DNA of 64,000 nt from Eleftheria terrae (GCF_030419005.1 NZ_CP106951.1:4402001-4466000), one strand, 5' to 3'. Positions 9,070 through 22,467 are shown, counted from the first letter of the stretch. Translations and numbers: made by a program. The notes: generated from the sequence alone by a model not told the origin.

Positions 9070-11001
9070 ACGCCAGGCCACCGCCGGCCGCCGGCAGGAC
9101 AAGGCGCGCCAGAAAGCCGCCGGCAGCCGTCAAGGCACGCCGTCGTCCGACCTGTCGCTGCAGGGCGAGGAGTCATGGTTCGCCGCCCTGGGCGTCGCCC
9201 AGGACACCGAATTCGGCGAGGAGCGCGGCGAGGCCCGCGAGTCACGCTACACCGGCTGGACGCCACCGCAGGGCAACGACTCGCGCTTCCTGTCGCGCCA
9301 GGCCAAGCGCCTGCTCGGCACCACGCTGCCGTCGTTCCAGCGCATCTACCGCACCTTCCTGGGGGCGCGTGCGGCGGTAGGGCTGCTGCTGCTGTTCGCG
9401 CAGCTGCCGTCGCTGCTGGTCGGCGGCACCGGTGCGTGGCGCTGGCCGCAGGCCGTGTACATGGGCTATGCGATCACTGCGGTGGTCACCTGGTGGCTGG
9501 CCCGCTCGCGGGCCGAGGCCAGCGAGCAGCTGTCCTCCAGCCGGCTGCTGCGACGCCAGTGGGCGGCCAGCATCGGCGTGGACCTGGCGGTGTTCGGCAC
9601 GCTGCACCTGCTGACCTCGGTCGCCAACATCAATTTCGTGCCCCTGCTGGTCCTGCCGGTGCTGATGGCGGGGGTGCTGACGCCGCGGCTGTCGGCACTT
9701 GCGGTCGCGGCAGCCGTGACCTTGCTGCTGCTCGGCGAAGCCTGGCTGCTGGTCTTGCAGGGCGGGCAGCTGGCGCCGCTGATGACACAGGCGGCCCTGG
9801 TGGGCACCGGCTTTTTTGTCGTCACCATCCTCGCCGGCGAGCTGGCCGGCCGGCTCGCCCGCGAGGAGCTGGCGGCCCGCGGCAGCATGGAGCTGGCGCG
9901 CCAGCAGGCGCAGCTGAACCGCCTGGTGATCGAGGAGATGCAGGACGGCGTGCTGGTGGTCGACCGGCGCGGCCGCGTGCGCGCCGCCAACCCCGCGGCG
10001 CGGCGGCTCATCACCGACGAGGGCCTGGTGCGGCCCGCGCCCTTCCACCTCAACAGCCACCCGGTGTGGCAGCCGCTGGCCGCCGTGGCGCGCGCGGCCT
10101 TCACCGAGGGCAAGTCGCCCGAGTCCGGCACCGAGGTGACGCTGCAGTTCGCCTCGGGCCAGTCGCGTGCATTGCGCGTGCGCATGCGCTTCACGCGGCG
10201 CCGGCAGCGGGAGCTCTCCGAGGAGCTGTGCGTGCTTTTCCTCGAAGACCTGCGCGACGTGCAGGCCCGCATCCGGCAGGAAAAGCTGGCCGCCATGGGT
10301 CGCATCTCGGCCGGCATCGCGCATGAAATCCGCAACCCGCTATCGGCCATCGCGCAGGCCAATGCGCTGCTCGACGAGGACGTGACCCTGCCGGCGCACC
10401 GCCAGCTCACGCAGATGGTGGCCGACAACGTCGAGCGCCTCAAGCGCATCGTCGACGACGTGATGGAAGTGGCGCCCGGCGGCGCGCCCAAGCAGGCCGA
10501 CGTCATCGACGTGCGTGCGCTGGTGGACGCCGCCTGCCGCGAGTGGGCCCGCACGGCGCGGCTGCCGCTGGGCGAGCGCAGCCCGCTGCGGGTCGGCATG
10601 CCCGCGCAGCCCTGCGGTGCGGCCTTCGATCCGGAGCACCTGCGGCGCGTGCTGATCAACCTGCTCGACAACGCCTACCGCCATGCTTCCGGCACGCCGG
10701 GCAGCGTCGAGCTGCGCCTGGTGGTCGAGAGCCAGGTGGTCACGCTCAGCGTGGCCAGCGACGGCCCTCCGATTCCTGCAGATGTGGAGCGTTACCTGTT
10801 CGAGCCCTTCTTTTCCACACGCAGCAGGGGCACCGGGCTGGGCTTGTATATTTGCAAGGAGCTGTGCGAGCGCTATGGCGCCACCATCGACTACCGACTG
10901 CGTGGCCCCCAGCATGTTGCTCGCAATGAGTTCTTCGTCGTGATGCGCCTGGAAGCCCCCGGGGCCATCGAAGCCGCCGTTGCCAGCCCTGACCTCGCCA
11001 G

Positions 11002-11005
<4 letters not shown>
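9053..11005 (+). CDS. pilS: Sensor histidine kinase PilS
   Basis: Kinase of the PilS-PilR pair that controls type IV pilin transcription through sigma-54. The 650-residue protein starts at GTG 9053 inside the previous gene. Residues 1-90 are soluble and charged, about 95-275 hold six membrane helices, then a PAS-like region (EEMQDGVLVVDRRGRVRAA), the HisKA box AAMGRISAGIAHEIRNPLSA (phospho-acceptor His in AHEIRNP) and the ATPase domain with INLLDNAYRHA and GTGLGLYICKELC. The stop overlaps pilR by 4 bases. pilA itself is not in the window. Confidence 0.92.
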
Positions 11006-12570
<1,565 letters not shown>

Positions 12571-12593
12571 GAGGCCAGCGGCCTCCTGTGGCA

Positions 12594-13235
12594 ATGGGCG
12601 TGATGCAGGCCGGCGACATGCTGTGGCAGGACGGCTGGTTCGGCCCCGCACGCCGGCTGCCCTCGCCCAACTTCGGCCCGCGCCCGGCAGGCGCCAGCAT
12701 CGACCTGGTGGTGCTGCATTCCATCAGCCTGCCGCCCGGACGCTACGGCGGCCCCGAGATCGAGCAGCTGTTCACGAACCGCCTCGACTGGGACGCGCAT
12801 CCCTACTTCGACCAGATCCGCGGCATGGAGGTGTCGGCGCACTTCGTGATTCGCCGCGACGGCGAGCTGCTGCAGTTCGTGTCGTGCGAGCAGCGCGCCT
12901 GGCATGCCGGCCGCTCCTCGTTTCAGGGGCGTGAAAACTGCAACGACTACTCCATCGGCGTCGAACTCGAAGGTCTCGAGGACGAGCCCTTCACCGGCCC
13001 GCAGTACGCCTGCCTGGTGCCGCTGCTGCAGGCCCTGCGGCAGCGCTACCCGGTGGCGCATGTCGCGGGGCACGAGCATGTGGCGCCAGGGCGCAAGCGC
13101 GACCCCGGTGCGGCCTTCGACTGGCAGGCGCTGGTGCTCTCGCTCGGCTGGCCGGCCACCTGCTTTCCCTTCGCCCCTGCCGGCAGTGACGTCACTGCCG
13201 CCGCTCCCGCACCCGGCGACTTCCATCGCCGCTGA
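12594..13235 (+). CDS. ampD: 1,6-anhydro-N-acetylmuramyl-L-alanine amidase AmpD
   Basis: Cytoplasmic zinc amidase that cuts the peptide from anhydro-muropeptides during wall recycling; it affects ampC induction where that exists. About 213 residues of the amidase_2 family. Zinc ligand candidates are His in VVLHSIS, His in AGHEHVAPGRKRDPG and Asp in KRDPG; the AWHAGRSSF and NDYSIGVELEG blocks are AmpD-typical. Possible starts are GTG 12588, ATG 12594 and ATG 12603; I use 12594. The last 30 residues are an unconserved-looking tail. Confidence 0.92.
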   Translation: MGVMQAGDMLWQDGWFGPARRLPSPNFGPRPAGASIDLVVLHSISLPPGRYGGPEIEQLFTNRLDWDAHPYFDQIRGMEVSAHFVIRRDGELLQFVSCEQRAWHAGRSSFQGRENCNDYSIGVELEGLEDEPFTGPQYACLVPLLQALRQRYPVAHVAGHEHVAPGRKRDPGAAFDWQALVLSLGWPATCFPFAPAGSDVTAAAPAPGDFHRR

Positions 13236-13424
13236 GGCGGCCCTCTTCATCGCCTTGCAGCAAGGACGCGGCACGCACCGCGTTTTGCTTCGCATCGCAA
13301 GCATTGGCGCGGGCCTCGCTGCGGCACGCCAAGCCTGGTGCGGCCTGGCGCGGAAGTGAGTATTGCGGTGGCCGCCGAAGGCAAAAAACGGCCTCTTCGT
13401 CAAGCCCCTGCATTCCTGACGCGG
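13236..13424. other. Intergenic region upstream of the nrdA promoter
   Basis: About 190 bases between ampD and the NrdR boxes. I see no credible gene, tRNA or strong terminator with a U-run here. It includes a short A-run (13382-13388) near GGCC repeats but no gene to which it could belong. Confidence 0.5.
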
Positions 13425-13440
13425 ACGCTATGGCTAGTGT
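13425..13440 (+). promoter_or_regulatory. NrdR-like box 1
   Basis: ACGCTATGGCTAGTGT matches about 12 of 16 positions of the NrdR box consensus as I recall it (acaCwAtATaTwGtgt). It abuts the nrdA -35 and is offset 32 bases, about three helical turns, from box 2. Confidence 0.65.
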
Positions 13441-13441
13441 G

Positions 13442-13470
13442 TTGAAGCCTGCTCGCCCCCTAGCTATAGT
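13442..13470 (+). promoter_or_regulatory. nrdA promoter
   Basis: TTGAAG (13442-13447), 17-base spacer, TATAGT (13465-13470): a good sigma-70 promoter. Predicted start near 13477, leaving a leader of about 205 bases. NrdR-like box 2 covers the -10. Confidence 0.7.
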
Positions 13471-13472
13471 GT
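13457..13472 (+). promoter_or_regulatory. NrdR-like box 2
   Basis: CCCCTAGCTATAGTGT, with the TAGTGT half exact and shared with box 1. It overlaps the -10, so NrdR binding to both boxes would block RNA polymerase. Such pairs at about three turns are the standard arrangement before nrd operons. Confidence 0.7.
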
Positions 13473-13516
13473 TCGTGTTATCCTCGCGCCCTCGCAAAAA
13501 ATCAGCCCAGACAACA

Positions 13517-13627
13517 GCCCGCATGCGGGCCGACAGGCACGAAACCGCTGCCATGCAGGGGTCCTGTCGCAGCCGGGCGTCGAAGACCAACACCCGCATT
13601 CACGCCACCAGCCGCCGTCTCGGCGGC
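13517..13627 (+). other. Structured nrdA 5' leader
   Basis: The predicted 205-base leader contains a perfect 14-bp palindrome GCCCGCATGCGGGC (13517-13530) and a 7-bp hairpin GCCGCCG/CGGCGGC (13611-13617 with 13621-13627). I looked for and did not find a cobalamin-riboswitch B12 box. Role unknown. Confidence 0.35.
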
Positions 13628-13682
13628 GCATCGCCTGGATGCTTTCGATATTCGTTGAGTGAAGCACATAGAAGGGGTATTC

Positions 13683-16601
<2,919 letters not shown>

Positions 16602-16611
16602 GGCAAGGCCC

Positions 16612-16678
16612 GTGAGCGATGCGAGCCGCACGGGCTTGCATCGCTCACTGCCCGAGGGCGATCACACACCTCGGGCAG
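16612..16678 (+). other. Two back-to-back perfect hairpins between nrdA and nrdB
   Basis: Stem 1: GTGAGCGATGC (16612-16622) with GCATCGCTCAC (16638-16648), 11 bp. Stem 2: CTGCCCGAG (16648-16656) with CTCGGGCAG (16670-16678), 9 bp, sharing base 16648. No U-run follows, so it may end nrdA transcripts weakly, stabilise the 3' end, or process the message. Confidence 0.55.
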
Positions 16679-16771
16679 TACATCGATTGCGATGTCGATT
16701 CGCGTGTCTCATCAGGCGCTTGAAGCGATGCACGACCGCAACAAGTTCGTCGTGCGAATGTCAAGAAGTGC

Positions 16772-16800
16772 TTGGTGTTTGAACACAACACTCTCATAAT
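16772..16800 (+). promoter_or_regulatory. nrdB promoter with an internal dyad
   Basis: TTGGTG (16772-16777), 17-base spacer, CATAAT (16795-16800); start near 16807. GTGTT-TG-AACAC (16775-16786) is an inverted repeat in the -35/spacer region and could be an operator. Confidence 0.55.
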
Positions 16801-16822
16801 TCACCGCTACAGGATGTCCACC

Positions 16823-18040
16823 ATGTTGGCCTGGGAAGAAGAAGTCACTCCCTCGAATCATCAATCGACGAGCACCGCGCACAACCTCACCAGTGAAGCG
16901 CGGGCCATGTCCCCGTCGCCCCAACATCCGGTGTCTTCCTTCCCCACCTCTTCCTCCACGGCGGCAACGCAAGCTGCACATGCCGCATCGGCTGCATCGA
17001 GCCAGGTGCGCGCGAGCAGCGAGCGTCGCGTGAACGTCGCCGACAAGCGCATCATCAACGGCCAGACGGACGTCAACCAGCTGGTGCCCTTCAAGTACAA
17101 GTGGGCCTGGGAGAAGTACCTCGCGACCTGCGCGAACCACTGGATGCCGCAAGAGGTGAACATGTCGCGCGACATTGCGACATGGAAGGACCCCAACGGC
17201 CTGACCGACGACGAGCGCCGCATCATCAAGCGCAACCTCGGCTTCTTCGTCACTGCCGACTCGCTGGCCGCCAACAACATCGTGCTGGGCACCTACCGCC
17301 ACATCACGGCGCCCGAGTGCCGGCAGTTCCTGCTGCGCCAGGCGTTCGAGGAGGCGATCCACACGCACGCCTACCAGTACATCGTCGAGTCGCTGGGCCT
17401 GGACGAGAGCGAGATCTTCAACGCCTACCACGAGGTGGCGTCGATCCGCGACAAGGACGAGTTCCTGATCCCGTTCATCGACAAGATCATGGACCTCAAC
17501 TTCCACACCGGCACGCCCGAGAACGACCAGCAGCTGCTGAAGTCGCTCATCGTGTTCGCCTGCCTGATGGAAGGCCTGTTCTTCTACGTCGGCTTCACGC
17601 AGATCCTGGCGCTGGGCCGCCAGAACAAGATGACCGGCGCTGCCGAGCAGTACCAGTACATCCTGCGCGACGAGTCCATGCACTGCAACTTCGGCATCGA
17701 CCTGATCAACCAGATCAAGCTGGAGAACCCGCACCTGTGGACGCCGGAGTTCAAGGCCGAGATCAAGGCGCTGTTCCTGAAGGCGGTGGAGCTGGAGTAC
17801 CGCTATGCCGAGGACACCATGCCGCGTGGCGTGCTGGGCCTCAACGCTTCGATGTTCAAGGGCTATCTGCGCTATATCGCGAACCGGCGCGCCACGCAGA
17901 TCGGCCTGGAGGAGCTCTTCCCGAACGAGGAAAACCCGTTCCCGTGGATGAGCGAAATGATCGACCTGAAGAAAGAGCGCAATTTCTTCGAGACCCGCGT
18001 CATCGAGTACCAGTCCGGTGGCGCGCTGTCTTGGGATTGA
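16823..18040 (+). CDS. nrdB: Class Ia ribonucleoside-diphosphate reductase, beta subunit
   Basis: Carries the di-iron centre and tyrosyl radical for NrdA. About 405 residues. The E-x-x-H-x-x-x-Y arrangement around the radical is present as EAIHTHAY: Glu177, His180 and probable radical Tyr184. The second metal pair is in [11 protein letters not shown]. The first 70 residues are Ser/Thr/Ala-rich before the conserved [21 protein letters not shown] choose ATG 16823 (MLAWEEEV) because AGGA lies 8 bases before it and other Burkholderiales NrdB begin similarly; ATG 16814 is the alternative. It has its own promoter 222 bases after nrdA. Confidence 0.95.
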   Translation: MLAWEEEVTPSNHQSTSTAHNLTSEARAMSPSPQHPVSSFPTSSSTAATQAAHAASAASSQVRASSERRVNVADKRIINGQTDVNQLVPFKYKWAWEKYLATCANHWMPQEVNMSRDIATWKDPNGLTDDERRIIKRNLGFFVTADSLAANNIVLGTYRHITAPECRQFLLRQAFEEAIHTHAYQYIVESLGLDESEIFNAYHEVASIRDKDEFLIPFIDKIMDLNFHTGTPENDQQLLKSLIVFACLMEGLFFYVGFTQILALGRQNKMTGAAEQYQYILRDESMHCNFGIDLINQIKLENPHLWTPEFKAEIKALFLKAVELEYRYAEDTMPRGVLGLNASMFKGYLRYIANRRATQIGLEELFPNEENPFPWMSEMIDLKKERNFFETRVIEYQSGGALSWD

Positions 18041-18247
18041 AGCGCGGGCACGAACGCTGCTCTCCAGGTCATGATGAAGAGATCAAGATTTGCAGCCAGT
18101 GACCAGCGGACTCAGAAACCGCAGGCACTGTCTGCCACCCCATTCACCGTACCAGGGCGTCTCTCCAAGACAGTCCAACGGGCGGTGAATCGCTGCGCTG
18201 TATCGAGCGGCGCAGTGATCTTTGCAACTTGATCAAGGAGAATCGAT

Positions 18248-18769
18248 ATGGCAACTGCAAAGAAAGCGGCCGCGAAGAAGGCTGCTCCCGCGAAGAAGGC
18301 CGCACCGGCCAAGAAGGTCGCCGCCAAGAAGGCAGCACCGGCGAAGAAGGCCGCTGCACCGGCGAAGAAGGCCGCTGTGAAGAAGGTCGCTGCGAAGAAG
18401 GCAGCACCGGCGAAGAAGGTTGCTGCGAAGAAGGCAGCGCCGGCCAAGAAGGTCGCCGCCAAGAAGGCAGCACCGGCGAAGAAGGTCGCGGCCAAGAAGG
18501 TCGTTGCCAAGAAGGCCGCTGCTCCGGCGAAGAAGGCCGCACCGGCCAAGAAGGCTGCTGCGAAGAAGGTCGCGACCAAGACCGCCGCTGCCAAGAAGCC
18601 GGCTGCCAAGAAGGCCGCTGCCAAGAAGGCTGCGAAGAAGCCCGCTGCGAAGAAGGCTGCTGCTGCGCCTGCTGCGGCTCCTGCGACGAAACCGGCCGCT
18701 GCTCCGGCTGCGAAGACCACGCTCAGCCCTCAGGCGGCCTGGCCCTTCCCGACCGGCGCGAAGCCCTGA
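18248..18769 (+). CDS. Histone H1-like DNA-binding protein
   Basis: A 173-residue, extremely basic protein made almost wholly of Lys/Ala/Pro repeats (KKAAPAKK, KKVAAKK and variants) to about residue 155, then TTLSPQAAWPFPTGAKP, the conserved tail of Burkholderiales H1/AlgP-like proteins. It should bind DNA without strong sequence choice and help compact the nucleoid. Start 18248 has AAGGAG at 18235-18240. The DNA repeats internally with the protein, so length probably varies between strains by recombination or slippage. A strong terminator follows. Confidence 0.88.
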   Translation: MATAKKAAAKKAAPAKKAAPAKKVAAKKAAPAKKAAAPAKKAAVKKVAAKKAAPAKKVAAKKAAPAKKVAAKKAAPAKKVAAKKVVAKKAAAPAKKAAPAKKAAAKKVATKTAAAKKPAAKKAAAKKAAKKPAAKKAAAAPAAAPATKPAAAPAAKTTLSPQAAWPFPTGAKP

Positions 18770-18790
18770 GTCGTCCCAGCGCACTCTCAA

Positions 18791-18813
18791 GCCCGGCTCC
18801 GGCCGGGTTTTTT
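18791..18813 (+). terminator. Rho-independent terminator after the H1-like gene
   Basis: CCCGGC (18792-18797) pairs with GCCGGG (18802-18807), 4-base loop, six T's (18808-18813). Confidence 0.82.
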
Positions 18814-18850
18814 CATGGCGGCTCACAGCATGCCGAGCGGAGGTTCCCCG

Positions 18851-19159
18851 GTGGCGGAATGGCCGAGTTATCTGCGACGCAGCAGGCAGGGGCTGGAGAT
18901 CGACCTCAGCGTGATTCCGAATGCCCGGCGCACCGAGCTGGTCGGCCTGCACGACGGTGCCTTGCGCCTTCGCCTGCAGGCTCCACCGGTCGACGGCAAG
19001 GCCAACGAAGCGGTGCTGCGGTGGCTGGCTGAGCGCCTGCAGCTGCCGCGCCAGCGGCTGGAACTGCTGCGCGGGCACAGCCACCGCCGCAAGACCGTGC
19101 TGGTGGCGTATGAGGGCGATGCGACGGTGTTGATCGAGCAGCTGCAGCCGCCGGCCTGA
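18851..19159 (+). CDS. DUF167 (YggU-like) protein
   Basis: Small soluble protein of the DUF167/YggU family, function unknown. The conserved core IDLSVIPNARRTELVG ... PPVDGKANEAVLRWLA ... GHSHRRKTV is complete. I start it at GTG 18851 (102 residues), which has GGAGG at 18839-18843 with ideal spacing. The in-frame ATG at 18815 lies one base after the preceding terminator's T-run and would lack a ribosome site. In many bacteria this family follows yggT; no yggT is present here. Confidence 0.85.
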   Translation: MAEWPSYLRRSRQGLEIDLSVIPNARRTELVGLHDGALRLRLQAPPVDGKANEAVLRWLAERLQLPRQRLELLRGHSHRRKTVLVAYEGDATVLIEQLQPPA

Positions 19160-19357
19160 CAGCCGTGCCCGCCAAGGGCGACAGCGGCCATGCCGTGCTG
19201 CGCAGCAGCGCGAGCGGGCCCGCCGGGGCCGGTGCGACCCCTGGGCTGGCTGGCAGGTGGCGGCGAGCCGGCCTCTGCCACGGCCACCCGCGCTGCAGCC
19301 TCAGCCGCGCATCACGGCGCGGCGCCCGGCCGGCGGCACGCCGGTCGCTCTGCCTGC

Positions 19358-19377
19358 GGCGCCTCCGGGGCCTTTTT
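19358..19377 (+). terminator. Possible terminator after the DUF167 gene
   Basis: GGCGCC (19358-19363) can pair, with one bulge, with GGGGCC region (19368-19372), then five T's. Weak stem but good U-run. Confidence 0.4.
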
Positions 19378-19391
19378 GTTCCGCGGCAGCG

Positions 19392-20303
19392 TCAGTCGTC
19401 CAGGGCCAGCGCCGCACGATCCAGCGTGTGGTTCTGCGGTCCGTTGCAGGCGATCTTGATGGCGCCCACCCGGTTGCCCAGCTCGGCGCAGCGCTTGAGG
19501 CTCCAGCCGCGCTCCAGGCCGTAGAGCAGGGCGCCGCGGAAGGCGTCGCCGCAGCCCGTGGGGTCGACCACGCTGGTGGCCTTGATGCCGGGCACCCGCT
19601 CGGCCCGGCCTTGTGTCCAGACTTCGCAGCCCTCGGCGCCCAGCGTCACGACCACGCCCTGCAGGTGCGAGCTCGACAGCTCCGCGAGGCTCTGGCCGGT
19701 GCGCTCGGTCAGCAGCTTGGCTTCGTAGTCGTTGACGGCGACCCAGGTGGCCAGCGAAACGAAGCGCCGCAGTTCCTCGCCGTTGAACATGGGCAGGCCC
19801 TGGCCCGGATCGAAGATGAAGGGAATGCCGGCGGCCGCCAGCTGCTCGGCATGGCTCAGCATGGCCTCGCGGCCGTCCGGCGCGATGATGGCCAGCTTCA
19901 CGTCGTCGCGGCGCTGCAGCTCGGTCTCGTGCGCGAACTGCATGGCGCCGGGGTGGAAGGCGGTGATCTGGTTGTTGTCCGCGTCGGTCATGATGATGGC
20001 CTGCGCGGTATAGCTGTGCGGCACGGCCCGTACATAGTCGGTGGCCACGCCCCAGCTGCGCAGGCGGTCCAGGTAGTCCTGGCCGTCGGCGCCCAGGGCT
20101 GCCACCACCAGCGGCTCGCCGCCCAGCAGCTTGTGCGTGTAGGCGATGTTGCCGGCACAGCCGCCGAACTCGCGCCTGAGCGTGGGCACCAGGAAGGAGA
20201 CGTTCAGGATGTGGATCTGCTCCGGCAGGATCTGCTCCTTGAAGCGTCCGTGGAAGTTGGTGATGGTGTCGAACGCGAGGGAACCGCAGATCAAGGCAGA
20301 CAT
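19392..20303 (-). CDS. PfkB-family carbohydrate/nucleoside kinase (adenosine kinase-like)
   Basis: A 303-residue sugar or nucleoside kinase of the ribokinase/PfkB superfamily. N-terminal glycine motif FGGCAGNIAYTHKLLGG (about residue 46) and the second signature DPTGCGDAFRGALLYG (about residue 248), with the catalytic Asp in GCGD, are both intact. Close relatives are usually annotated adenosine kinase, but substrate cannot be settled from sequence alone. It is the last gene of the minus-strand series prmA-DUF3426-pfkB. Confidence 0.85.
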   Translation of the reverse strand: MSALICGSLAFDTITNFHGRFKEQILPEQIHILNVSFLVPTLRREFGGCAGNIAYTHKLLGGEPLVVAALGADGQDYLDRLRSWGVATDYVRAVPHSYTAQAIIMTDADNNQITAFHPGAMQFAHETELQRRDDVKLAIIAPDGREAMLSHAEQLAAAGIPFIFDPGQGLPMFNGEELRRFVSLATWVAVNDYEAKLLTERTGQSLAELSSSHLQGVVVTLGAEGCEVWTQGRAERVPGIKATSVVDPTGCGDAFRGALLYGLERGWSLKRCAELGNRVGAIKIACNGPQNHTLDRAALALDD

Positions 20304-20354
20304 GAAAGACTCCTGTGGAGGATGGCGGTGGCGGATGGCCGCTGCGCGGCCCGG

Positions 20355-21500
20355 CTAAGGATAGAAGGCTTCGACCGTGAAACCGGCAACACGTTGTCCC
20401 GGCGTGCTGAGTTCCAGCGACAGCGAGACTTCGCTGCGGGCGCCGATGGTGTCGGCCGTGCCGAAATCGGCGGGCGACAGGGCGCGGCGTGCCACCAGGT
20501 CTCCGTTGGTGTCGGTGAGGCTCAGGTCGATGGAGGGCAGCGCCAGCGGCACCGCGCCGCGATTGCGCAGCAGCACCGTGAGGCGGTAGGCATCGCTGCC
20601 GGTGCCGCGGGTCAGGCTGCTGCTGTCGAGCACGACGTCATCGATGCGGCGCAGCGGGCCGATGCGGCAACCCGCCGCCTGGCAGAGCTGCGTCAGCAGG
20701 GGGCGCAGGCCGGGCCGGTACACCGCGAGCCAGTCGCGCCAGTGCAGCGCCGCCTGCAGCGTGAGGGCTGCGGCCAGCAGCAGGGCAAGCAGGGAAAGGG
20801 CCAGCCGCATTCCCGGCGTGCGCCAGCGGGCCTGGCTTTCGGCCTGGCGCAGGAATTCGGGTGCGTGGCGGGCCTCGTCCTTGCGCTTGGCCGGCTTGCG
20901 CCCCCGCTTGCGCGGCTCGGCGGCCGGCCGGGGTTGCCAGGCGGGCGCACCGGTGGCGGGCGGCGCCGCCTCCAGCTCTTCTTCCTGCAGGTCGCTGTCG
21001 TAGCGGGCATTGGCGAAGCCGTCGTCGGCGTCGCGTTCCTGCTCGGGGCCGTAGGTGCTCTGGTCGAGAAAGCGCGAGTCCAGCACCTCGTAGGCGGTTG
21101 GCGCCTCGTCTTCTTGCTCTTCCTGGGCCGCCCTGGCTGCATGCGGCTCGGCCAGCGGGGCGGGCGCCACCGGCGCCGCAGGTGGTGGGGGGGGAGGCGG
21201 AGGAGGAGGAAGTGGTGGTGGCGGAGGTGGCGGAGGTGGCGGCTCCGGCCGGGCTTCAGGAGCGGCCGGCGGTGGCTCGGCCATCACCGGCGCCTCGGTG
21301 CCCGCGGACGGGCGCTTGTAATCGGGGCTGATGACCTCGGCCGGCGGCAAGGGGTCGCGGTCGAGGTCGAACAGGCCCTCGATCGCGTTGAACACCTCAT
21401 TGCAGCGCCCGCAGCGCACCCAGCCTTCCGAGACCTTCAATTGGTCCTGCACCACCCGGAAGGTGGTGTGGCAGGCAGGGCAGCGGGTGGCCAGGCTCAT
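20355..21500 (-). CDS. DUF3426 zinc-ribbon membrane protein
   Basis: A 381-residue protein starting with an MJ0042-type zinc ribbon (CPACHTTFRVVQDQL ... VRCGRCNEVFNA). A long low-complexity segment follows (about residues 75-115) with runs of ten or more prolines, then an Arg/Lys-rich patch, one membrane helix (LALSLLALLLAAALTLQAAL, about residue 228) and a C-terminal periplasmic DUF3426 domain. Function unknown. The Pro run includes a G8 homopolymer on the plus strand (21187-21194). It lies 45 bases after prmA on the same strand, the usual Burkholderiales arrangement. Confidence 0.85.
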   Translation of the reverse strand: MSLATRCPACHTTFRVVQDQLKVSEGWVRCGRCNEVFNAIEGLFDLDRDPLPPAEVISPDYKRPSAGTEAPVMAEPPPAAPEARPEPPPPPPPPPPLPPPPPPPPPPAAPVAPAPLAEPHAARAAQEEQEDEAPTAYEVLDSRFLDQSTYGPEQERDADDGFANARYDSDLQEEELEAAPPATGAPAWQPRPAAEPRKRGRKPAKRKDEARHAPEFLRQAESQARWRTPGMRLALSLLALLLAAALTLQAALHWRDWLAVYRPGLRPLLTQLCQAAGCRIGPLRRIDDVVLDSSSLTRGTGSDAYRLTVLLRNRGAVPLALPSIDLSLTDTNGDLVARRALSPADFGTADTIGARSEVSLSLELSTPGQRVAGFTVEAFYP

Positions 21501-21545
21501 CGGGCAGGCACTCTCATCAGGCGCAGGCGCAGGCGGTGGCCTGGC

Positions 21546-22451
21546 TCAAGCGGCAGCACCGACGCGGGCCGTCATCAGGATCCAGCCATCCTCGCTGTCG
21601 CTCACCTCGAGCGAGCACCAGGAGGCATAGGCGTCCTTCAGCTCCTGCTCCTGGCGCTGCAGGATGCCGGCGAGCACCAGGTGGCCACCGGCCTCGACAT
21701 GGCCGGCCAGCAGCGGTGCCAGCAGCTTCAACGGCGTCGCCAGGATGTTGGCCAGCACCAATGGGTACTGCCCCTGGGCCAGCTCGGGCAGCCCGGCATG
21801 GAGCGTGACACCGTTGGCTTCGGCATTGGCCCGGGTCGACTCGACGGCGGCAGGGTCGATGTCCACCGCGTCGATGGCCGTGGCGCCGTGCAGCGCGGCA
21901 CCGATGGCCAGGATGCCGGAGCCGCAGCCGTAGTCGAGCACCCGTGCCCAAGCGCCACGTCCGGCCTCCGCCTCGCGGGCGATCCAGCGCAGGCACATGC
22001 GGGTGGTCGGATGGGTGCCGGTGCCGAAGGCCAGGCCCGGGTCGAGCCGGATGTGGCGGCTCGCCTGGGCCGGTGGCTGGTGCCAGCTGGGCACGATCCA
22101 AAAGGCCGGCGTGATTTCCACCGGCGCGAACTGCGACTGGGTGAGGCGCACCCAGTCCTGCGCCTCGACCGCCTGGATGGCCACCACGTGGACGTCCTCG
22201 GCCCAGTCCTGCGCCAGCAGCAGGGTGGCGGCTTCGGTGGCTTCGGGCTCGGTCTGGAACAGGGCCCTCAGTGTCGAGCGGTCCCAACCTTCGCGCGGCG
22301 CCGGCATGCCGGGCTCGCCGAAGAGGGCGTGCTCGGCCTCGGTGTCGGCATCGGCGTCCTCCACCGAGACCGACAGCGCCTCCAGCTCCATCAGTGCGTC
22401 GGACACCGTCTCGACGTCGGCCTCGCGGGCCAGCAGGACAAGCTCGTACAT
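21546..22451 (-). CDS. prmA: Ribosomal protein L11 methyltransferase
   Basis: Trimethylates ribosomal protein L11 using SAM. About 301 residues. The N-terminal substrate-recognition domain starts MYELVLLAREADVE; the catalytic domain has LDPGLAFGTGTHPTTRMCL and the SAM site VLDYGCGSGILAIGA, then ANILATPL (the NIL-type motif). I use the ATG at 22451 rather than the in-frame codon at 22487, because it gives the family's normal start and lies 16 bases after accC. Confidence 0.95.
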   Translation of the reverse strand: MYELVLLAREADVETVSDALMELEALSVSVEDADADTEAEHALFGEPGMPAPREGWDRSTLRALFQTEPEATEAATLLLAQDWAEDVHVVAIQAVEAQDWVRLTQSQFAPVEITPAFWIVPSWHQPPAQASRHIRLDPGLAFGTGTHPTTRMCLRWIAREAEAGRGAWARVLDYGCGSGILAIGAALHGATAIDAVDIDPAAVESTRANAEANGVTLHAGLPELAQGQYPLVLANILATPLKLLAPLLAGHVEAGGHLVLAGILQRQEQELKDAYASWCSLEVSDSEDGWILMTARVGAAA

Positions 22452-22467
22452 GGTGGCGCCCGTCGCT

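Noticed and set aside
9001..9200. Possible frameshift joining the PP0621-like gene and pilS
   Set aside because: The 17-base overlap in different frames is a normal overlap; each protein has its own family-typical start and end.
13477..13682. Cobalamin riboswitch in the nrdA leader
   Set aside because: No B12-box-like sequence seen, and class Ia reductase does not need cobalamin.
18248..18769. Repeats here considered as a CRISPR array or satellite
   Set aside because: Units are of unequal length, imperfect and code for a basic protein with a good start, ribosome site and terminator.
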